From: Azohydromonas aeria
GTDB lineage: Bacteria > Pseudomonadota > Gammaproteobacteria > Burkholderiales > Burkholderiaceae_C
Assembly (NCBI RefSeq): GCF_009760915.1
Contig: NZ_VIDQ01000014.1
Coordinates: 48,625 to 112,624 of the forward strand
DNA: 64,000 nt
Direction: 5' to 3'
Part shown: positions 18,980 to 28,357 of the stretch, piece after piece
Layout of the letters: every line of letters begins with the position of its first letter
How positions within the stretch are numbered: position 1 is the stretch's first letter
Translations under genes and position numbers: made by a program
Notes under the pieces: generated by a model
What the model saw: only the letters and a program-made list of their open reading frames with translations
What the model was told of the DNA's origin: nothing
Databases searched by the model: none

Positions 18980-19960
18980 TCAATCCAGTCTCAGGTTCGT
19001 GCGCCGCACGACGTCGCCCCACTCCTGTGTCTCGCGCTCGATCAGCGCCGCAAATGCACGCCAGTCGAGCTCCGGGCGTTCGTAGCCGAGTGCCTTGTAG
19101 CGCTCGATCACCTCCGGCCGTGCCAGCGCCTGGCCGATGTCGCCGGCAATGCGCTCCATCACGGGGACCGGTACGGCCGCCGGGGCAAACAGCCCGGTCC
19201 AGCCGCTCACCTCGTAGCCTTGCAAGCCCGGGATCTCGCTGCTCGTCGGCACCTCGGGATACGAGGGCTCGCGCGCCGGCGCGGCATAGGCCAGGAAGCG
19301 CAGCCGTCCCGCCTTCTCCAGGGCCCCGGCACTGGCGACGGAGCCCAATGCCCAGTCCACCTCGCCGCTGGCCACGGCAGCGTAGAGCTGGCCGAAGTCC
19401 CGGTAGGGCACATGCAGCATCTGCAGATCCCGCAGGGTCTGCAGGCGAAGGGCGCCCATGTGCCCAGGGCTGCCGTTGAACCACGACCCATAGCTCACCC
19501 GCCCCGGTTGCGCACGCGCCTCGCGCAGCAGGTCCTCAACGCTGCGGAAGCGGCTGTTGCGCCCCACGGCGACGAAGAAATGGCTGCGCAGCAGCATGCG
19601 CAGCGGGGCGAAGTCACGCGCCGGGTCGTAAGGCAGCTTGCGGAAGGTATGCGGATGCGTGGTGAGGTGGTTGCTGTCGAGCTGGATCAGGTCGTGCCCA
19701 TCCGTCGCACCCTGGAGGAAGGAAGCGATGGCGAGGAAGCCATTACCCCCCGGCTTGTTCTCCACCAGCACCGGCTGCTTCCACTGCCGAGCCAGTTGCT
19801 CCGCTACCAGGCGCAGCGCGGCGTCGGGGCCGCTGCCCGCCGGGAACGGCGTGGTAATGCGCACCGGGCGCTGTGGGAACGGCGCGGGCTGGGCCCGGCT
19901 CACGCCGGGCAGTCCAGCCATGGCACCGAGCAGAACACGAAGCACATGCCTTCGGATCAT
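18980..19960 (-). CDS. Bug-family tripartite tricarboxylate transporter substrate-binding protein
   Basis: 326 residues with an N-terminal signal peptide (cut near SRAQP). TctC/Bug fold: RPVRITTPFPAGSGPDAALR, VENKPGGNGFLA, YDPARDFAPL, ARAQPGRVSYGSWFNGSPGH and VPYRDFGQLYAAVASGEVD. These periplasmic receptors bind carboxylates, including aromatic acids. No TctA/TctB membrane components are nearby. It lies 16 bases after the oxidoreductase stop and is the probable last gene of the porin-led leftward operon. Confidence 0.92.
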   Translation of the reverse strand: MIRRHVLRVLLGAMAGLPGVSRAQPAPFPQRPVRITTPFPAGSGPDAALRLVAEQLARQWKQPVLVENKPGGNGFLAIASFLQGATDGHDLIQLDSNHLTTHPHTFRKLPYDPARDFAPLRMLLRSHFFVAVGRNSRFRSVEDLLREARAQPGRVSYGSWFNGSPGHMGALRLQTLRDLQMLHVPYRDFGQLYAAVASGEVDWALGSVASAGALEKAGRLRFLAYAAPAREPSYPEVPTSSEIPGLQGYEVSGWTGLFAPAAVPVPVMERIAGDIGQALARPEVIERYKALGYERPELDWRAFAALIERETQEWGDVVRRTNLRLD

Positions 19961-19975
19961 GGTGGACTCCTCTAC

Positions 19976-22900
19976 TCAGGCGGCCAGCGACTCGGCGGCG
20001 ACCTCGCGCGGCGCGCGCCAGGCCTGCAGCAGGGACTGCTGCCGCTCACGGAAGCGATCGATGGCGCGGGCCTTCACGTGCCCATAGCCGCGGATGTCGT
20101 CCGGCAGGCTCGCCAGCTCCACGGCCAGCGCATGGCGTGCGGCATCCAGCCCGGCGGCAAGCTCCTCCACCAGCTGCACGTACTCGCCGATGAGCCGTCG
20201 CTCCTCGCGCCGCTCCTCGGTGCGCCCGAACACGTCCAGCGGTCCGCCGCGCAGGCCCTTGAGCCGTGCCAGCAGCCGGAACACCGGCAGCATCCAGCCG
20301 CCGTACTCGCGCTTGAGGAGTTCGCCCGTGCGCGGGTCGCGCCGGGCCAGCAGCGGCGGCGCCAGGTGGTAGCGCAGCTCATAGCCGTTGGGGAAGCGCG
20401 AGCGCAGCTGCGCCAGGAAGGCCGGGTCGCTCTGCAGTCGCGCTACCTCGTACTCGTCCTTGTAGGCCATGAGCTTGTGCAGGTTGCGAGCCACCGCCTC
20501 GGTCAGCTCGCTGCGGCCCAGCGGCCTCTCGGCCCGCCACACCCGGCCCACCAGCTCGGCATAGCGCTGGGCATAAGCCGCGTTCTGGTAGGCGATGAGA
20601 TCGGGCACGCGCACCTGGAGCAGCCGCAGCGCCTCGCCCTGCACGCCGGCCGCGCTGACGATGGCCAACGCCTCGGCCGACAGCACCGCTTCGGTCAGGA
20701 ACGCACCGTCCGGCGTGGCTTGTCCCTCTTGGGCCGCCTTCAGCGCCGCCTGGCCCGCCTGCTGCACGTACGACGCGTCCAGCACCGCCATGCGCCCCCA
20801 GCGGAAGGCCAGGATGCTCAGCTCCACGGCCACCCCGCCCTGGCGCATGGCCTCCTCGATGGACCCGGCTGCCATCGGCAGTCCACCCGCCTGGTAGGCC
20901 ACACCCACCAGGAAGCTGTTGGTGGCCATGCTGTCGCCGAACAGGCCCTCGGCCAGCGCCTGCGCGTCCAGGTACACGTTCTCGCCCTTGCGCGTGACGC
21001 GGTCGATGCCGCCGGTCAGCGCCCGCACCGCCGGGAAGATGACGTTGCGGTCGCGCACCATCTGCCCGGTGGGCGATTGCGTGGTGGACACCACCGCCAG
21101 CGTGCGCTCCGGGTGGCACTTGTCCAGGTTCTTCGGATCGGTGGCGTTGAGGACGTCGAAGCCCAGGTACAGGTCGGCACTGCCGTCGCTGATCTTGGGC
21201 ACGCCCGCGAAGGGCTCGCGCGTGATCTTGATGTCGGAGATCACCGCCCCGCCCTTCTGTGCCAGGCCCGTCTGGTCCAAGCCGACGGCGTGGCGGCCTT
21301 CGAGGCGCGCGGCCTGCGCCAGCATCGCCGCCACCGTCACGCTGCCCGTGCCACCGATGCCCATGATGTGGATGCTGCAGTCCTGCGGCACCCGGCGCTG
21401 CGGGTCGGGCAGCTCGCGCTCCAGCGCCGGCATGCGCGCCTTGCGCTTCTTCTTGCCGTCCGCCGCGCCCGCCCCCGCGCCCTCCCGGGGCGTGACGGTC
21501 AGGAACGAGGGGCAGAAGCCCTGCACGCAGGAGTAGTCCTTGTTGCACGAGCCCTGGTGGATGCGCGTCTTGCGCCCGAACTCGGTGGCCACGGGCTCCA
21601 CGCTCATGCAATTGGACTGCACGCCGCAGTCGCCGCAGCCCTCGCACACGCGCTCGTTGATCAGCACCTGCGCCGCAGGATCCTCGCGCTTGCCGCGGCT
21701 GCGCGCGCGGCGCAACTCGGCGGCGCATTCCTGGTCGTGGATCAGCACCGTCACGCCCGGCGTGGCCGCCAGCGCGGCCTGCGCCTCCTGCAGCCGGTCG
21801 CGGTGCCAGACCTCGGTGCCGCCCGACAGTGCCACGCTTGCATAGGACTGCGGCTGGTCGGTGGTGACGATCACGCGCTTGACGCCGTTGGCCAGCAGCT
21901 CGCTGACGATGTCGGCCACCGGGTGCGATCCCATCGCGTGCTGCCCGCCCGTCATCGACACATGCTGGTTGTGCAGCAGCTTGTAGGTGATGTTCACCCC
22001 GGCGGCCACCGCGTAGCGGATCGCCAGGCTGCCGGAGTGGAAGTAGGTGCCGTCGCCGATGTTCTGGAAGATGTGCGGCACCTCGGTGAAGGGTGCCAGG
22101 CCGATCCACTGCGCCCCCTCCGCGCCCATGTGTGTGCCCATCACGACATTGCGGTCCATCCACATCGACATGGTGTGGCAGCCGATGCCGGCGGACACCA
22201 GGCTGCCATCCAGCGGCTTGGTGGAGCTGTTGTGCGGGCAACCGGAGCAGTACCACGCGGTGCGCGCCATGGTGGGCAGCTTCTTGCGGCCGTGGATCTC
22301 GTCGAGCCGCCGCAGCCAGCCTTCGGCCGGCTCCAGGCGCGCCTTGCGCGACAGGCGCTGCACCAGCACGCGCGCGATGACGTCGGACTCGAACTCGCCC
22401 CAGCCCGGCAGCAGCGGCCGCTCCTGCTCGTCGAGCTTGCCCACGATGCGCGGCGCGTTGGCACGGCCGTACAGCACCTCCTTGGCGAACATCTCCAGGA
22501 AGGGCCGCTTCTCCTCGATGACCAGGATCTCCTCCAGCCCCTGCGCGAACTCGCGCACGATCTGCGGCTCCATCGGAAACAGCATGCCCATCTTGAGGAT
22601 CCGCACGCCGTAGCGGCGCAGCGCCGCCTCGTCCATGCCCAGCTCGGCGCAGGCCTGCATCAGGTCGCGGTAGGTCTTGCCCGCGGCGACGATGCCCAGC
22701 CAAGCGTCCGGGTTCGGCAGGGTGACGTGGTTGAGCCTGTTCTCGCGCGCGTAGCGGCGCGCCATCTCCAGCCGCGCGGTGTAGAGCGAGCGCTCCATCT
22801 CCAGCGCCTCGGCACGCACGTTCATGCCCAGGTTCATGTGCGGCACGAAAGGCTTGCCGTCGAACTCCAGCTCCGGGATGACGAAGCGAAGCCGCTCCGG

Positions 22901-23542
22901 ATCCACCTCCGCGCTGCCATGGCCGTCGGCGACGTTGGTGACGATCTTCATGCCCACCCAGAGCCCCGAGGCGCGCGAGAGCTGGTAGCCATGCAGGCCC
23001 AGGTCCAGGATTTCCTGCACGTCGCCCGGGTACAGCGAGGGAATGCCCACGTGGTACAGCATGGGCTCGGACTGGCTGGCGAGGCTGGAGGACTTGCAGC
23101 TCGGGTCGTCGCCGGCAATGGCCAGCACGCCGCCGTGGGGGCCGATGCCGGTGTAGTTGGCATGCTTGAGGGCGTCGCCGCTGCGGTCCACCCCCGGCGC
23201 CTTGCCGTACCACATGCCCGTGACACCATCGACCTTGCGCCGGCCCACGGCACCGAGCATCTGCGAGCCCCACACCGCCGTGGCGGCCAGGTCCTCGTTG
23301 ACGCCGTCCACGAAGCGGATGTTGTGCGCCTCCAGCCGCTGCTGGTGGCGCATCAACGTCTCGTCAAGCATGCCCAGCGGCGAGCCGCGGTAGCCCGACA
23401 CCATCATCCCGGTCTTCAAGCCGCGCCGGGTGTCGCTGCGCACCTGGTCCAGCGCCAGGCGCACCAGCGCGTCGATGCCGCCCAGGTGGATCGTTCCCCG
23501 CTCCACATCCAGCGGCGAGGGAGCGCGTGCCTTGTTGCTCAT
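19976..23542 (-). CDS. Fused indolepyruvate:ferredoxin oxidoreductase-like 2-oxoacid oxidoreductase
   Basis: 1188 residues from ATG 23542. The order is: a pyrimidine-binding IorA-like region (SGYRGSPLGMLDE, about 1-430); a thiamine-diphosphate region with CSGCPHNSSTKP, GIGCHTM and NIGDGTYFHSG (about 450-630); a cysteine-rich Fe-S segment (CEGCGDCG, SNCMSVEP, GSCNKDYSCVQGFCPSF); an IorB/gamma domain starting IMGIGGTGSVTVAAML and containing LDQTGLAQKGGAVIS; and a C-terminal DUF6537-type region. Such enzymes oxidatively decarboxylate aryl- or branched 2-oxoacids to acyl-CoA with ferredoxin. Its place between a ring-cleavage dioxygenase and a Bug receptor gene is unusual and suggests action on an aromatic 2-oxoacid or a cleavage product. 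Confidence 0.9.
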   Translation of the reverse strand: MSNKARAPSPLDVERGTIHLGGIDALVRLALDQVRSDTRRGLKTGMMVSGYRGSPLGMLDETLMRHQQRLEAHNIRFVDGVNEDLAATAVWGSQMLGAVGRRKVDGVTGMWYGKAPGVDRSGDALKHANYTGIGPHGGVLAIAGDDPSCKSSSLASQSEPMLYHVGIPSLYPGDVQEILDLGLHGYQLSRASGLWVGMKIVTNVADGHGSAEVDPERLRFVIPELEFDGKPFVPHMNLGMNVRAEALEMERSLYTARLEMARRYARENRLNHVTLPNPDAWLGIVAAGKTYRDLMQACAELGMDEAALRRYGVRILKMGMLFPMEPQIVREFAQGLEEILVIEEKRPFLEMFAKEVLYGRANAPRIVGKLDEQERPLLPGWGEFESDVIARVLVQRLSRKARLEPAEGWLRRLDEIHGRKKLPTMARTAWYCSGCPHNSSTKPLDGSLVSAGIGCHTMSMWMDRNVVMGTHMGAEGAQWIGLAPFTEVPHIFQNIGDGTYFHSGSLAIRYAVAAGVNITYKLLHNQHVSMTGGQHAMGSHPVADIVSELLANGVKRVIVTTDQPQSYASVALSGGTEVWHRDRLQEAQAALAATPGVTVLIHDQECAAELRRARSRGKREDPAAQVLINERVCEGCGDCGVQSNCMSVEPVATEFGRKTRIHQGSCNKDYSCVQGFCPSFLTVTPREGAGAGAADGKKKRKARMPALERELPDPQRRVPQDCSIHIMGIGGTGSVTVAAMLAQAARLEGRHAVGLDQTGLAQKGGAVISDIKITREPFAGVPKISDGSADLYLGFDVLNATDPKNLDKCHPERTLAVVSTTQSPTGQMVRDRNVIFPAVRALTGGIDRVTRKGENVYLDAQALAEGLFGDSMATNSFLVGVAYQAGGLPMAAGSIEEAMRQGGVAVELSILAFRWGRMAVLDASYVQQAGQAALKAAQEGQATPDGAFLTEAVLSAEALAIVSAAGVQGEALRLLQVRVPDLIAYQNAAYAQRYAELVGRVWRAERPLGRSELTEAVARNLHKLMAYKDEYEVARLQSDPAFLAQLRSRFPNGYELRYHLAPPLLARRDPRTGELLKREYGGWMLPVFRLLARLKGLRGGPLDVFGRTEERREERRLIGEYVQLVEELAAGLDAARHALAVELASLPDDIRGYGHVKARAIDRFRERQQSLLQAWRAPREVAAESLAA

Positions 23543-23553
23543 GCGGACTCTCC

Positions 23554-24426
23554 TCAGCTGCTCTTGCGGAACTCGGCGATGTCGGGGCGCGCGCCCCACA
23601 TGCAGAAGCCGGCCGGGTTGAAGGGAAACTGGCGCGGCTGGTAGCCCGCAGCCTCGTCCTCGACCGTGATGCTGCGCACGCCGCAGGAGTATTCGTAGAC
23701 CAGGCCGTCCGGACCTTCGAAGTACAGGAAGCGCGCGCCGGAGGTCGGATGCCGGCCGGGGCCGAAGACGATGCGCACGCCCCGCTCCTTGAGCAAATAC
23801 CAGGAGCGCATGAGGTCGTCCACGCTCTCCACCTGGTGGTTGATGTGCTGGATGCCGGCGCGCTGGCTGGGGAACAGCGCGATCTTGTGGTGCACGTCGT
23901 CGATGCGCAGCAGCGGCGCGTCGCCGATCCAGTCGCTCACCTTGGCGCTGCAGACCTGCGTCCAGAAGGCCTCGTCGCGCCTGGCGTCCGTCGTGCACAG
24001 CCCGACGTGGCTGAAGCCCGTGATGCCGGCGTCGCGCTGCCCGTGGTAGCGCCGGCCCGAGTGGTGGGGCTTCCACACCAGCTCGACGCGGTTGCCGGTC
24101 GGGTCCTGGAAGCGGACCAGCGCCGCCACGCGGCGCGCCTCGCATTCGTCCGGCGTGCCCCAGGCCACCGGCACGCGCAGCGCTTCCAGCTCGGCGGCCG
24201 CGGCATCGAGCTCGGCCTTGGCGGTGGCTTCGAAAGCGACGGTGTGATCGCTCGGGTCGCCCTCGAAGTAGACCAGCGTGTGGTCGCGGTCGTCGGACTT
24301 GAAGTAGACGTGGCCCCTCTCGCGGCGCGCAATGTCCAGGCCCAGCAGCTCGGTGGCGAACCGGGTGGCGTCCTCCAGGCTGGAGACGCCGACGCGGCAG
24401 TAGCGGATGTCGTGCAGGTTGATCAT
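23554..24426 (-). CDS. Two-domain type I extradiol ring-cleavage dioxygenase
   Basis: 290 residues, ATG at 24426. Two VOC modules: an N-terminal one starting IRYCRVGVSSLEDATRF and a catalytic C-terminal one. Probable Fe(II) ligands are His in GFSHVGLCTTD, His in GIQHINHQVES and Glu in DGLVYEYSCG. Length and order match catechol 2,3-dioxygenase/2,3-dihydroxybiphenyl dioxygenase-type enzymes. It is followed after 11 bases by the 2-oxoacid oxidoreductase and preceded by the semialdehyde dehydrogenase, so it is a strong candidate for producing the 2-hydroxymuconate semialdehyde that dehydrogenase uses. Confidence 0.88.
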   Translation of the reverse strand: MINLHDIRYCRVGVSSLEDATRFATELLGLDIARRERGHVYFKSDDRDHTLVYFEGDPSDHTVAFEATAKAELDAAAAELEALRVPVAWGTPDECEARRVAALVRFQDPTGNRVELVWKPHHSGRRYHGQRDAGITGFSHVGLCTTDARRDEAFWTQVCSAKVSDWIGDAPLLRIDDVHHKIALFPSQRAGIQHINHQVESVDDLMRSWYLLKERGVRIVFGPGRHPTSGARFLYFEGPDGLVYEYSCGVRSITVEDEAAGYQPRQFPFNPAGFCMWGARPDIAEFRKSS

Positions 24427-24464
24427 GGTGATCTCCTCGGAACGTGATGGCGGGTGGCTCGGCG

Positions 24465-25931
24465 TCAGAGCCGCACGCAGACGTTGCGCAGCTCGGTGTA
24501 GAACTCCAGCGAGTGCACGCCGCCTTCGCGGCCGATGCCCGAAAGCTTCGAGCCGCCGAAAGCGGTGCGCAGGTCGCGCAGGAACCAGGCGTTGATCCAG
24601 CACACGCCCACCTCCAGCCGCGAGGCCAGGCGGTGCGCGCGCTGCAGGTCGCGCGTCCAGACGGTGGCGGCCAGGCCATAGGGCGTGTCGTTGGCCAGGC
24701 GCAGCACCTCCGCTTCGTCGTCGAAGGGACGGACGTGGCAGCAGGGGCCGAAGATCTCCTCGCGCACCACCGGGTGGTCGTCGGGCAGGCCGGTCCAGAT
24801 GGTGGGCTCGATCCAGGCACCGCCGACCAGCTCCGCCGGCACCTCCGGGACGCCGCCGCCGGTAACGACGGTGGCGCCCGCGGCACGGGCCTGCTCGTAG
24901 TAGCCCAGCACCTTCTGGCGATGCTCGGCGCTGATCAGCGGGCCCAGCACCGTGCCCGGGTCCTCGGGCCGGCCCAGCTTCCAGCTCTCGACCTTGGCCT
25001 TGAGCGCGGCGACGAAGCGCTCGAAGATCGGCCGCTCCACGTACACGCGCTCGGTGCCCAGGCAGACCTGGCCGGTGTTCTCGAAGGCGGCGCGGGCGAT
25101 GCCTTCCACCGCGGCGTCGAAGTCGCAGTCGGCGAAGACGATGCCGGGGTTCTTGCCGCCGAGTTCGAAGGAAACCGGGCGCACGCGGTCGGCCACCGCC
25201 TTCATGATGGCAGCGCCGGTGCGCGTCTCGCCGGTGAAGGTGACGGCGTCGATGCCGGGGTGTCGGGTCAGGAATTCGCCGGCCGAATCGGGCCCGAAGC
25301 CGTGCACCACGTTGTAGACGCCCGCGGGCACGCCCACCTTGGCCATGACCTCGCCCAGCAGCGCCGCGGTGCTGGGCGTTTCCTCCGAGGGCTTGACGAC
25401 CACGGTGTTGCCGCAGGCCAGCGCCGGGCCGACCTTCCACGTCATCAGCAGCAGCGGCAGGTTCCAGGGCGCGATGACGGCGATCACGCCCTTGGGCACG
25501 CGCAGCGCATAGTTGATCGCCTGGCCGCCGTCAGGCGTGGCCATCTCGAAGAACTCCGAGGGCACATTCTTCACCACGTCGGCGAAGACCTTGAAGTTGG
25601 CCGCGCCGCGCGGGATGTCCAGGCGCCGGGCCAGCGCGTGCGGCTTGCCGGTGTCGGCCACCTCGGCCTGCAGGAAGTCGTCGAAGCGACGGTTGATCTC
25701 GTCGGCCACCCCGTACAGCAGATCGACGCGCTGCTGCACCGACAGCCGGCCCCACGGGCCGTGCAGCGCGGCGCGGGCGGCCGCGACGGCGGCATCGACC
25801 TCGGGCTGGCCGGCCTCGGCCACGCGCGAGACCAACCGGCCGTCCACGGGCGAGCGGTTGTCGAAGAAGCGGCCCGACTGGCTGGGCAGGTGTTCGTTGG
25901 CGATGAAGTGCAGGGTCTGGGGCGTGCTCAT
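24465..25931 (-). CDS. dmpC: 2-hydroxymuconate-semialdehyde dehydrogenase
   Basis: 488-residue NAD-dependent aldehyde dehydrogenase. Cofactor and catalytic motifs: APWNLPLLLMTWKVGPALACG, VTFTGETRTG, Glu in SFELGGKNPG, catalytic Cys in NTGQVCLGTERVYV, and EEIFGP near the C terminus. FELGGKNPGIVFADCD and VCLGTERVYVERPIF are closest to the hydroxymuconate/aminomuconate semialdehyde branch of the superfamily. The 4-oxalocrotonate genes at 16.6-18.5 kb would process its product. Substrate preference between hydroxy- and aminomuconate forms cannot be decided here. Confidence 0.88.
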   Translation of the reverse strand: MSTPQTLHFIANEHLPSQSGRFFDNRSPVDGRLVSRVAEAGQPEVDAAVAAARAALHGPWGRLSVQQRVDLLYGVADEINRRFDDFLQAEVADTGKPHALARRLDIPRGAANFKVFADVVKNVPSEFFEMATPDGGQAINYALRVPKGVIAVIAPWNLPLLLMTWKVGPALACGNTVVVKPSEETPSTAALLGEVMAKVGVPAGVYNVVHGFGPDSAGEFLTRHPGIDAVTFTGETRTGAAIMKAVADRVRPVSFELGGKNPGIVFADCDFDAAVEGIARAAFENTGQVCLGTERVYVERPIFERFVAALKAKVESWKLGRPEDPGTVLGPLISAEHRQKVLGYYEQARAAGATVVTGGGVPEVPAELVGGAWIEPTIWTGLPDDHPVVREEIFGPCCHVRPFDDEAEVLRLANDTPYGLAATVWTRDLQRAHRLASRLEVGVCWINAWFLRDLRTAFGGSKLSGIGREGGVHSLEFYTELRNVCVRL

Positions 25932-25980
25932 GAAGTCCTCGGGTGACGGTGAGGTGGAGACAGGGGGCGGATGGCGGGAC

Positions 25981-27093
25981 TCAGAAGGCGTGGCGCAGGC
26001 CGACGATCACGCCGTTCTGGTTGCCGCCGGGCACGGGCGCGCTGCCCGCGGCGCCGGAGCTCACCGACAGCGCCAACGCACCGTCGTTGCGCATGTGACC
26101 GACCGAGACGTAGGCCGCCGTGCGCCTGGAGAGGTGGTAGGTGCCGCGCAGGGCGGCCAGCGTGGCGCGGTTCGGGCTGTCCTTGAAGTCCAGGCGCAGC
26201 AGCTCGCCATCGAGCGTGAAGCGCGGGCTCAACGCATAGGCCGCGCCGGCGAACAGCAGGTCGCTGCGCGGCGTGGGGCTGCCCTCGTTGCGGCGGCGCA
26301 GAACCCCCGCGCCGAGCTTGAGGTCGCCGAGCTTGACCCAGCCGTTGAGCATGGAGCGCGTGTCCTTCAGCCCCGCGCCCAGGCCGCCGAAGGCGCCCGG
26401 GCCGCCGTGCTGTCGGTCCACCACCGCGGCCACGCCCCAGCTGGGCGCGTCGTACTTGAGCATCGCGGACCACTCGCGGCAGGTGCTGGACTTGCCGGCC
26501 GCCTCGCCGGGGCAATTGGTGCCCACGGGGCTGGGGCCGGCGTTGACGGCGTCGCGCCCGAGGCTGTAGGTCGCGCCCACGGTGAAGCCGCCGAAGTTGC
26601 CGCGGTAGGCCAGCGCATTGTCGGCACGGGCGTTGGGGATGTAGGGGTCCAGCGAAGCCGAGCCGAACACGTTGGGCCCGAGGATGTCGGCGTCCTGCAT
26701 GGACCAGAACAGCATGGTGTACTGGCGCCCGAAGCTCACCGTGCCCCACGGCCCTGCCAGGCCCACAAAGGCCTGGCGGCCGAAGAGCCGGCCGCCCTGT
26801 CCCGAAAGGCCCGTGTCCATGCCCAGTCCGGCTTCCAGCGTGAAAACCGCGCGCAGTCCGCCGCCCAGATCCTCGCTGCCGCGCAGGCCCCAGCGCGACG
26901 GCAGCGAAGCCGTGTTGGAGGGCATACGGGTGAGACGCTCGCCGCTTGCGCCGACCTTGTCGATGATTTCAACGCCGGTGTCGACGAGGCCGTAGAGGGT
27001 AACGTTTGAGGGCGCTGGCGATGGGCTTTGTGCCCAGGCGGCCTGGGAGCCGGCTGCAATCGAGAATGCCGCACAGACAGCGAGTTTTTTCAT
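25981..27093 (-). CDS. Outer-membrane trimeric porin (Gram-negative, betaproteobacterial type)
   Basis: 370 residues with signal peptide MKKLAVCAAFSIAAGSQAAWA and a mature start QSPSPAPSNVTLYGLVDTGV, the standard opening of Neisseria/Burkholderia-type porins. Further motifs: SRWGLRGSEDLGGGLRAVF, FGRQAFVGLAGPWGTVSFGR, and the C-terminal VIVGLRHAF ending in Phe. The ATG at 27093 is the signal-peptide Met; the open frame extends upstream without similarity. It heads a leftward operon with the semialdehyde dehydrogenase and ring-cleavage dioxygenase, so it likely admits the aromatic substrate. Its last 74 codons have a duplicate at 7784-8008. Confidence 0.93.
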   Translation of the reverse strand: MKKLAVCAAFSIAAGSQAAWAQSPSPAPSNVTLYGLVDTGVEIIDKVGASGERLTRMPSNTASLPSRWGLRGSEDLGGGLRAVFTLEAGLGMDTGLSGQGGRLFGRQAFVGLAGPWGTVSFGRQYTMLFWSMQDADILGPNVFGSASLDPYIPNARADNALAYRGNFGGFTVGATYSLGRDAVNAGPSPVGTNCPGEAAGKSSTCREWSAMLKYDAPSWGVAAVVDRQHGGPGAFGGLGAGLKDTRSMLNGWVKLGDLKLGAGVLRRRNEGSPTPRSDLLFAGAAYALSPRFTLDGELLRLDFKDSPNRATLAALRGTYHLSRRTAAYVSVGHMRNDGALALSVSSGAAGSAPVPGGNQNGVIVGLRHAF

Positions 27094-27131
27094 GGTGCAC
27101 GAGGGTCGTGGTGGTGGAAAGGCTGCTGGAA

Positions 27132-27187
27132 ATTCTGGGCAGCCTCCCCTCGCGTGACCAATTGAGAGTCGGAATGCGGTGGATTCA
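27132..27187 (-). promoter_or_regulatory. LysR-type regulon promoter, site F (porin operon)
   Basis: Read leftward: TGAATCCACCGCATTCC (27187-27171), CATTCCGA ending at 27169, 31 bases, then CAGAAT (27137-27132) as possible -10. The spacer contains ATTGGTCACGCG, close to ATTGGTCGCGCC at the same place in the MaoC promoter. Confidence 0.65.
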
Positions 27188-27328
27188 GCGGCGTGATGGG
27201 TGGCGGGGCCCGTGGCGTCCCGGCCCATGCGGTCAGGGTTGAGAAGGCACACATCTGCCGGCCCGTCCCGGGCGAACCGGGAGGACCGGATCGGGCTGCC
27301 GGGGGGTGCCCGGGGCCCGCCCTCGCCG

Positions 27329-28357
27329 TCAGCTGGGCTGGGAATCGTCCGGGATGGAGTCGGCCGGCGCGGCCGGCGGAACGCCGGCATCTTCCGGGGG
27401 CAGCAGGTCACGCTCCGCGGGCATGACGTTGTTGGGGCCGGCCGCCGCGTACAGCCCGGCGATGAGCCGGCGCAGCCAGCGGTTGCCCGGATCCTGGTGG
27501 AAGCGCTTGTGCCAGAACTGGCTGATCTCGAAGAACGGGATCTCGAAGGGCGCCGGGAAGATGCGCACCGGCGTGAGCGCCGCGCAGGCTTGCGCCAGGC
27601 GGCTGGGCAGCGTGGTCAGCACGTCGATGGAGGCCACCACGCGCGTGAAGCCCAGGAAGTGTGCCGCGCGCAGCACGATGCGCCGCTGGATGCCGTGGCG
27701 TGCGAGCGCCGTTTCGATCGCGCGTTCCTGCACCTCGTGGCCGCCACCCTGCGGTGTGTACACCGCATGCGGCAGCCGCGCGTACTGCGCCAGGTCCAGA
27801 TGCTCGCCCACCAGGCCGCTGTCGGCGCGCACCATGCACACGTAGTGCTCGCGAAACAGGCTCTGCACGTGGAACGGCCCCTGGAAGTCGTGGAAATAGC
27901 CCAGTGCCAAGTCCACGTCGCCGCTGCTCATCGCGGCCTCGCGCGGCCTGGAGCCGGTGGGAGCCACGGTGTCCAGGCTGACGTGGGGCGCTTGCCGCTG
28001 CAGCGCCTCCATCAGGCCCGGCAGCAGCACCATCTGGCCCACGTCGCTCATGTAGATGCGAAAACGCCGGTCGGACGTTTCAGCAGAGAACTCCGGGTGG
28101 TGGCCCAGGGTGCGGCGTATCTGCTCGATGGACTCACGCAGCGGCGCGCTGATCTCCTCGGCGCGCGGCGTGGGCACCATGCCGGCCGAGGTGCGGACGA
28201 ACAGCGGGTCGCCCAACGAGGAGCGCAGCCGGTTGAGCGCGTTGCTCACCGCCGACTGCGTCAGGCCGAGGTTGGCCGCGGCCAGCGTGGTGCTGCGGGT
28301 TTCGAGCACGGCCTCGAACACGAGCAGCAGGTTGAGGTCGATCCGCGGTGCTGTCAT
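27329..28357 (-). CDS. LysR-family regulator of the meta-cleavage locus (first)
   Basis: 342 residues. The ATG at 28357 has GGAGG five bases upstream, better than the in-frame ATG at 28372. The N-terminal helix-turn-helix DLNLLLVFEAVLETRSTTLA, then LGLTQSAVSNALNRLRSSLG and DPLFVRTSAG, belongs to the NodD/LinR/PcpR-like LysR branch, followed by a periplasmic-binding-protein-like effector domain. It has a longer C-terminal tail than usual, rich in Pro/Ala/Asp. It lies between the porin and MaoC genes, both of which carry the shared operator, so it is one of two candidates to bind it. Confidence 0.9.
   Translation of the reverse strand: MTAPRIDLNLLLVFEAVLETRSTTLAAANLGLTQSAVSNALNRLRSSLGDPLFVRTSAGMVPTPRAEEISAPLRESIEQIRRTLGHHPEFSAETSDRRFRIYMSDVGQMVLLPGLMEALQRQAPHVSLDTVAPTGSRPREAAMSSGDVDLALGYFHDFQGPFHVQSLFREHYVCMVRADSGLVGEHLDLAQYARLPHAVYTPQGGGHEVQERAIETALARHGIQRRIVLRAAHFLGFTRVVASIDVLTTLPSRLAQACAALTPVRIFPAPFEIPFFEISQFWHKRFHQDPGNRWLRRLIAGLYAAAGPNNVMPAERDLLPPEDAGVPPAAPADSIPDDSQPS

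Noticed and set aside
18893..23644. Plus-strand open frame of 1583 codons
   Set aside because: Exact antisense of the Bug receptor and the 2-oxoacid oxidoreductase genes; no recognisable motif and repetitive His/Arg/Gln composition.
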